From DATDYB01 sp036517115 (GTDB lineage: Bacteria > Patescibacteriota > Minisyncoccia > Phycocordibacterales > PALSA-1337), in assembly GCA_036517115.1 (NCBI GenBank), contig DATDYB010000012.1:1-42668 (forward strand): DNA of 42,668 nt. The letters are read 5' to 3'. The notes under the pieces are model-generated. The model saw only the letters and a program-made list of their open reading frames with translations. It searched no databases and was not told where the DNA came from. Within the stretch, counting starts at the first letter, position 1. The number at the start of each line of letters is the position of its first letter. Both the position numbers and the translations under genes were made by a program. Of this stretch, positions 38,140 to 42,668 are shown piece after piece.

Positions 38140-38916
38140 ATGAAAAAGATTTTAATAATTGAAGACGATGTGTTTTTAGGTGATGTGTTGATGCGTAAAC
38201 TCAACAACGAGGGGTATGAGACCTCGATTGCTCGTGATGGTAAAGAGGGATTAACAAAGATTAAAGAGATAAAGCCCGATCTGGTGCTTCTTGATATTGT
38301 ACTCCCTAGCATGAACGGGTATGAGATCCTGGAAGAAAAGGTTAAAGATCCTGCGATTGAGCCCATTCCTGTCATCATCATCTCTAATTCAGGGCAGCCT
38401 GTTGAGATCAATAGGGTGTTGGCGCTTGGAGTTAAAGATTACCTTATTAAAGCACAGTTCAGTCCCGACGAAGTGCTGGTTAAGGTTCGCGCTCAGCTTG
38501 GAGGAGAGGGTGCCACCGCAGCTTCTAGTGCCAACGTTTCTAATTCACTGAAAGGTAAAAAAATATTGTGGGTTGAGGACGACAAATTCCTGTCCGATTT
38601 AATTTCACGTAAAATCTCCACACAGAGCTGCACCATGGTTCATACCACAAATGGTGAAGATGCACTCAAGGCACTTGAGAAAGAGATTCCAGACATTATT
38701 CTTCTCGATATCCTACTTCCGGGGATGAACGGCTTTGAAATCCTACAGAAAATTAAAACTAATCCAGCGTGGCGTGCAATTCCAGTTATCCTTCTTTCAA
38801 ACCTAGGTCAACAAGGTGACCTCGAAAAAGCAGAGAAGCTTGGTGCTAAAAAGTTTTTGATCAAAGCAACAGTTACTCTCGATGAGATTCTCGGAGAAAT
38901 CAAAAGATCACTCTAG
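38140..38916 (+). CDS. response regulator with two receiver domains, no output domain
   Basis: The 258-residue product has two receiver domains joined by a Ser/Ala linker (about 124-140). REC1: IIEDD (6-10), phospho-acceptor D52 in LVLLDIVLP, IISNSG and DYLIKA. REC2: WVEDD, acceptor Asp in IILLDILLPGMNG (about 185), LLSNLG and KFLIKA. There is no DNA-binding or enzymatic domain, so it acts as a phosphorelay step or by binding a partner protein. TATAAT (38110-38115) gives it its own promoter possibility 25 bases upstream, besides read-through from the kinase gene 47 bases before. Confidence 0.93.
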   Translation: MKKILIIEDDVFLGDVLMRKLNNEGYETSIARDGKEGLTKIKEIKPDLVLLDIVLPSMNGYEILEEKVKDPAIEPIPVIIISNSGQPVEINRVLALGVKDYLIKAQFSPDEVLVKVRAQLGGEGATAASSANVSNSLKGKKILWVEDDKFLSDLISRKISTQSCTMVHTTNGEDALKALEKEIPDIILLDILLPGMNGFEILQKIKTNPAWRAIPVILLSNLGQQGDLEKAEKLGAKKFLIKATVTLDEILGEIKRSL

Positions 38917-39222
38917 AAATTGTAAAATTGCCTCATCTGCTTTGTTGCGAGCTCCGTGTGCTCCACGCGCAGTATATTCATACAGCTTGGTTGCACTACT
39001 CGCTCGCGCCTCGCATCTGAAGCAATTTTCCAATTTCTAACCTCTATTGTCTAGCTAATTGGGAACTCGCCCTCCATCAGAATGGAGAAGCTCACACAAC
39101 CCAATTTTCCTAAAAAGTTCTTTAATTTTCAGAGCGCAGGCTATTTAGGTAAAAATTTTCTGTTATGCTCGCTCTACTATTGTCTAACTACTGATGTCTT
39201 GATATAGTCGATACATATCCCT
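38915..39222. other. gene-free region with two large fold-back structures
   Basis: The 17-base segment at 38915-38931 (AGAAATTG...AAATTGC) is complementary to 39022-39038 with one mismatch, enclosing about 90 bases. A second fold pairs AATTGGG (about 39058) with CCCAATT (about 39100) around CTCCAT-CAGA-ATGGAG (about 39072-39087). No ORF is convincing. The last part should hold the uvrA promoter; GATACAT near 39209 is a possible -10 box. Confidence 0.5.
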
Positions 39223-41925
39223 ATGGAGCAATCCATGGGGCGAGAGCCTATGAGCGATTCCAAAAAAACAACTAAAACAGGCTTTAATCCAGGCGCGGAA
39301 AAGATCGTGGTTAAGGGTGCGCGGACCCACAATCTCAAAGATGTAACTGTAGAAATGCCTCGCAATAAGATGGTGGTGTTTACCGGTCTTTCTGGTTCCG
39401 GAAAATCCTCGCTTGCTTTTGACACTATCTTCGCTGAAGGCCAAAGACGCTATGTAGAGTCTCTTTCCTCCTATGCCCGCCAATTTCTCCGTCAGATGCA
39501 GAAGCCTGACGTGGATGAGATCGCGGGACTTTCGCCTGCCATCTCCATTGACCAGAAGTCTCGCTCGAACAACCCTCGTTCCACCGTTGCCACCATCACT
39601 GAAATATACGACTATCTCCGTATTCTATTCGCGCGTATCGGCACACCGCACTGTCTTGAGTGTGACACGCCCATCAAAAGACTCTCAAATGAGGAAATTA
39701 AGAACTTCGTTTTTGAAAAAATAGACGTTGCTCATAAACAAAAAAGCGATTTCATCGAGATCTTCGCACCGTTGGTTCGTGGACGTAAGGGTGAATACTA
39801 TCAGTTGTTGTATGATCTCCTCGGCAAGGGCTATAGCGAAGTGCTTGTAGATGGTGAACGTAAAAAACTTCGTGAACAGATCATCCTTTCTAAAAACAAG
39901 CGTCATGAGATTGACGTGCTGGTAGACAGGCTTCGTATTTCCGATTTCAAGGAAGATAAAAAATCCTCCGAGGAACGCCTTTCAGAATCTCTTGAAAAGG
40001 CCCTAGAGGAGTCCGACGGTCTTATAAAGATCATCATCTCAAGCGCTAATGGTGCTGTGGAGGAAAAAATGGGTAAGAGTAAAAAACCCGAGCTTGCAAA
40101 GGCGCTCTCGACCGTGGCTATTGAGCCTAAATACCTCACCATAGTCGAGCAATTTTTAATGTCATCAAAGTTTTCGTGTCCAAAGGATGGATATTCATAT
40201 CCCGAGATCGAGCCGAGGCTTTTCTCGTTTAACTCACCTTATGGAGCGTGTCCGGAGTGTAATGGTCTCGGTACCGCCTTCTTCTATAGCGAAGAAAAGT
40301 GTCCGAAGTGCAAAGGAGCTCGCCTTCGCGAAGAAGCGCTCTATGTGCGTATCGCTGGGCTTAACATCGTTGAGCTCACGGCCCTTTCAATTGCAGACTC
40401 AGAGAAGTATTTTATTGAACTTAATCTCACCACTAAAGAAAGAAATATTGCCAAGGTCATTCTTAAAGAGATCGAAAGTCGCCTTGAGTTCATGATCAAC
40501 GTTGGTATCGAGTATCTCTCGCTCGACCGCCGCGCTCACACGCTCTCCGGCGGCGAGGCGCAACGTATCCGTCTTGCCTCACAGCTTGGCTCCGGCCTCG
40601 TGGGGGCGCTGTACGTGCTCGACGAGCCGACCATCGGCCTTCACTCGCGTGATAACGACCGTCTTATCAAAACACTCCTTAATCTTCGTGACCTCGGTAA
40701 CACTATTATTGTCGTTGAGCACGACGAAGACACCATTTTTTCTTCCGACTATCTGGTAGACATTGGGCCGGGAGCGGGAGTACATGGTGGAGAGATCGTG
40801 GTGGCGGGGGATTTGAACGAACTTTTGACTGCCAAGAAAAATACTTCGGGTTCCTTGACGCTCGACTACTTGCGAGGAGAACGACAGATAGAAATTCCCA
40901 AGAAACGACGGGATACAGACAAGGGCAAGCTCATGATCCGCGGAGCGAATATCTTTAACCTCAAGAATGTGAACGTGGATGTACCCCTTGGCAAGCTTGT
41001 GCTTATCACCGGCGTGTCAGGCTCAGGAAAATCATCGCTCATGTACGAGGTTATCCACAAAAATCTGCAAGCGCGTCTAGAGCGCCGACATCGAAGCGCC
41101 AACATCTACAATTGCGCGTCCTTTTCCGGATCTGAGTACATTGGCCGTGTTATTCTTATCGATCAATCACCGATCGGCCGGACACCACGCTCCAACCCTG
41201 TGACCTACACGGGAGCATTCACCTTTATCAGAGACCTTTTTGCCGCGGAGCCTGAGGCGCGGGCAAGAGGATGGAAGGCGAACAGGTTCTCCTTCAACGT
41301 TAAAGGTGGTCGGTGCGAAGCATGCCAGGGTAACGGTGAGATTGCTGTTGAAATGCACTTCCTGCCGACGGTGTATGTGCCATGCGAAGTCTGCGAAGGG
41401 AAGCGTTTTATGAAAGAGACGCTTGAGATAAAATTTAAAAATAAAAATATTTATGAGGTGTTGAATATGACCGTCGAAGAAGCACTCACTTTTTTCGAGG
41501 ACATCCCCGCGATCTCAGATCGCTTACTCACACTCAATGAAGTGGGCTTGGGCTACCTTGAGCTCGGTCAGTCCGCCACGACGCTCTCCGGCGGTGAAGC
41601 GCAGCGTGTGAAAATCTCCTCTGAGCTGTACAAACCACATTTTCAAAAGACCATGTATCTTCTCGATGAACCTTCAATCGGACTTCATTATGAGGATGTT
41701 AAAAAGCTCCTCGAAATTTTGCAAAAGCTCGTGGATAAAGGCAACACCGTAGCGGTCATCGAACACAATATGGATATTATTAAAAGTGCCGATTACGTCA
41801 TTGATGTTGGCCCCGAAGGCGGTAATAAGGGTGGACAGATCGTGGCAAAGGGTACGCCGGAAGACGTGGCAAGGGTGGAAAAAAGCTATACAGGGAATTA
41901 TTTGAAGAAGGTGCTGAAGAGGTAG
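39223..41925 (+). CDS. uvrA: excinuclease ABC subunit A
   Basis: UvrA is the damage-recognising ATPase of nucleotide excision repair; it loads UvrB. The 900-residue product has two ABC modules: Walker A GLSGSGKSS (about 54-62) and GVSGSGKSS (about 597-605), ABC signatures LSGGEAQRIRLA and LSGGEAQRVKIS, Walker B VLDEPTIGLH and LLDEPSIGLH, and zinc-finger cysteines (CPECNGLG...CPKCKG and CEACQGNG...CEVCEGKRF). The insertion and UvrB-binding regions look normal. An alternative start at 39250 (MSDSKK) is possible. It is slightly shorter than the usual 940 or so residues but all motifs are kept. Confidence 0.97.
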   Translation: MEQSMGREPMSDSKKTTKTGFNPGAEKIVVKGARTHNLKDVTVEMPRNKMVVFTGLSGSGKSSLAFDTIFAEGQRRYVESLSSYARQFLRQMQKPDVDEIAGLSPAISIDQKSRSNNPRSTVATITEIYDYLRILFARIGTPHCLECDTPIKRLSNEEIKNFVFEKIDVAHKQKSDFIEIFAPLVRGRKGEYYQLLYDLLGKGYSEVLVDGERKKLREQIILSKNKRHEIDVLVDRLRISDFKEDKKSSEERLSESLEKALEESDGLIKIIISSANGAVEEKMGKSKKPELAKALSTVAIEPKYLTIVEQFLMSSKFSCPKDGYSYPEIEPRLFSFNSPYGACPECNGLGTAFFYSEEKCPKCKGARLREEALYVRIAGLNIVELTALSIADSEKYFIELNLTTKERNIAKVILKEIESRLEFMINVGIEYLSLDRRAHTLSGGEAQRIRLASQLGSGLVGALYVLDEPTIGLHSRDNDRLIKTLLNLRDLGNTIIVVEHDEDTIFSSDYLVDIGPGAGVHGGEIVVAGDLNELLTAKKNTSGSLTLDYLRGERQIEIPKKRRDTDKGKLMIRGANIFNLKNVNVDVPLGKLVLITGVSGSGKSSLMYEVIHKNLQARLERRHRSANIYNCASFSGSEYIGRVILIDQSPIGRTPRSNPVTYTGAFTFIRDLFAAEPEARARGWKANRFSFNVKGGRCEACQGNGEIAVEMHFLPTVYVPCEVCEGKRFMKETLEIKFKNKNIYEVLNMTVEEALTFFEDIPAISDRLLTLNEVGLGYLELGQSATTLSGGEAQRVKISSELYKPHFQKTMYLLDEPSIGLHYEDVKKLLEILQKLVDKGNTVAVIEHNMDIIKSADYVIDVGPEGGNKGGQIVAKGTPEDVARVEKSYTGNYLKKVLKR

Positions 41926-41937
41926 TTGCGTAGTCAC

Positions 41938-41978
41938 GTTACCAGTTTCTAGTAACTGAAGGCTGGAAACTATGTAAC
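41938..41978 (+). terminator. hairpin after uvrA
   Basis: GTTAC (41938-41942) pairs with GTAAC (41974-41978) and AGTTTC (41944-41949) with GAAACT (41966-41971). No T run follows directly, so termination is not certain. Confidence 0.45.
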
Positions 41979-41991
41979 TACCCAAATAAAA

Positions 41992-42013
41992 ATCCAAGGG
42001 ATAACCCTTGGAT
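41992..42013 (-). terminator. intrinsic terminator of the minus-strand gene
   Basis: ATCCAAGGG (41992-42000), loop ATAA, CCCTTGGAT (42005-42013). On the minus strand it is followed by TTTTATTT, as a terminator for the gene ending at 42039. Confidence 0.75.
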
Positions 42014-42038
42014 AAATAGTAACTTTGCTGCTATCCCT

Positions 42039-42503
42039 CTATGGAAAGTCCTTGAGGGGGGCCGGCGCTTCTTCACGTTTGATTAAAGATGAAAGATTCG
42101 CTGAAAGGAGCGGATTGCCTCCTAGTGAAGAATTTACTCTCAGTGTCTCATCAGTAAAAGTTTTGAGCACGGATGTTTGCCAATCAAGACTGCGATACGG
42201 CAATGAACTCATATACTTCAAAAGCAAAGATTTTTCGTCATCGTCGAGGCGCTTCATAAAGATCCGAACAGTGTCTTCTCCGAGAAGGAGAGCGAGCCCC
42301 GCCGCCAGTCTGAAAAATTCCTGAAAGGCGTATGTCATCTTCTCTGGATTATCACGGATCAATTGTTTCAAAACCTCAATGGTTATGCGCTCCGGGGCCA
42401 TTGCTATCCCAAAGTTCATCTCTTTCTTTGAGTGATCTCCTGCTTCTTCTGCTGCCCCATCACTCGCCGCATTTGCTAAAGTTTCTGCTTCGTTACCGTT
42501 CAT
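42039..42503 (-). CDS. hypothetical protein, 154 aa
   Basis: The start at 42503 (MNGNEAETLANAASDGAAEE) is chosen because AGAAAGG precedes it at the right distance; the frame extends upstream to 42653 but that part has no ribosome-binding site and overlaps the promoter region and the divergent gene at 42571. The acidic N-terminal 30 residues look disordered. The rest is helical: ITIEVLKQLIRDNPEKMTYA, FFRLAAGLALLLGEDTVRIF and RLDDDEKSLLLKYMSSLP. No domain is recognised. The terminator at 41992 follows it. Confidence 0.65.
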   Translation of the reverse strand: MNGNEAETLANAASDGAAEEAGDHSKKEMNFGIAMAPERITIEVLKQLIRDNPEKMTYAFQEFFRLAAGLALLLGEDTVRIFMKRLDDDEKSLLLKYMSSLPYRSLDWQTSVLKTFTDETLRVNSSLGGNPLLSANLSSLIKREEAPAPLKDFP

Positions 42504-42570
42504 CGTGTACCTTTCTGTTGTTGTTTGATGGAGATATACCTTTGAATCCGAACACCTGTAAAATGAATTT

Positions 42571-42668
42571 ATGAAGGAATTTGTGCATTTGAATTTGTAT
42601 GAGCGACAGCGGATCGAAAAATATTTGAAAGTAAAAAAGAGTCTGCGATTCATCGCAAGAAAATTGGA
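42571..42668 (+). CDS. partial IS30-type HTH protein or transposase, runs off the right edge
   Basis: The frame from 42571 reads MKEFVHLNLYERQRIEKYLK then VKKSLRFIARKL and leaves the window. This matches the start of IS30-family transposases and related HTH_38 regulators (HLT..ER..IE..L..G.S.R.IA..LGR). TAAAAT (42559-42564) ends six bases before the ATG, the leaderless pattern seen elsewhere. Only 32 codons are present, so whether a full transposase with a DDE domain follows cannot be seen. It diverges from the 42503 gene. Confidence 0.65.
   Translation, partial: MKEFVHLNLYERQRIEKYLKVKKSLRFIARKL

Noticed and set aside
1..42668. CRISPR array
   Set aside because: No regularly spaced direct repeats and no cas gene were seen; the repeats found are palindromes or inverted pairs.

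Overview
The window looks like a chromosome segment of a Candidate Phyla Radiation bacterium (Patescibacteria, probably Parcubacteria). This is inferred from the gene style: a 346-residue DnaX without its zinc module, a PrgI-family membrane protein, a very large DUF2339 protein, many small uncharacterised proteins, tight spacing, and many genes whose -10 box lies about six bases before the ATG (leaderless transcription). The standard code is used, and TGA acts as a stop. No rRNA, CRISPR array or complete insertion sequence is present.

Left part (1-9125): a truncated HTH-like gene at the edge, a structured small transcript, dnaX overlapping a short family I pyrophosphatase, a tRNA-Gln(UUG) bracketed by partial copies of itself, PrgI, a DUF2339-DUF3999-like fusion, DoxX with a nucleoside deaminase, and a receiver-like protein interrupted by an in-frame TAA. 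Middle-left (9126-18923): Nudix hydrolase, HI0933/YhiN flavoprotein, PQQ-type sugar dehydrogenase, DEAD-box helicase, membrane-anchored trypsin-like protease diverging from a small membrane protein and a CAP-domain protein, HAD-IB phosphatase, a 500-base gene-free stretch with RNA-like folds, Ap4A-type Nudix, DUF456 and a hypothetical gene with a hairpin-rich leader.

Middle (19000-24544): TrhO, a DUF5678-like small protein, LOG-family protein, membrane FKBP, and two frameshifted genes: purM and tgt (the latter at a 13-bp inverted repeat). At 24625-27360 a pair of inverted repeats brackets two small ORFs and a 587-residue protein resembling circularly permuted ATP-grasp enzymes, with a promoter, a 40-codon leader ORF and a strong terminator in front of it. 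This is the best candidate for an undescribed locus.

Right part: a P1 (DmpA-type) peptidase overlapping an Asp/Glu racemase; a SAM-I riboswitch before a fused ATP sulfurylase/APS kinase and a Cys/Met-metabolism PLP enzyme; uvrB; a zinc/HTH protein; a FIST - histidine kinase - double receiver signalling operon; uvrA; and the start of an IS30-like HTH protein at the right edge. Large perfect palindromes sit just behind several stop codons and are a recurring feature.
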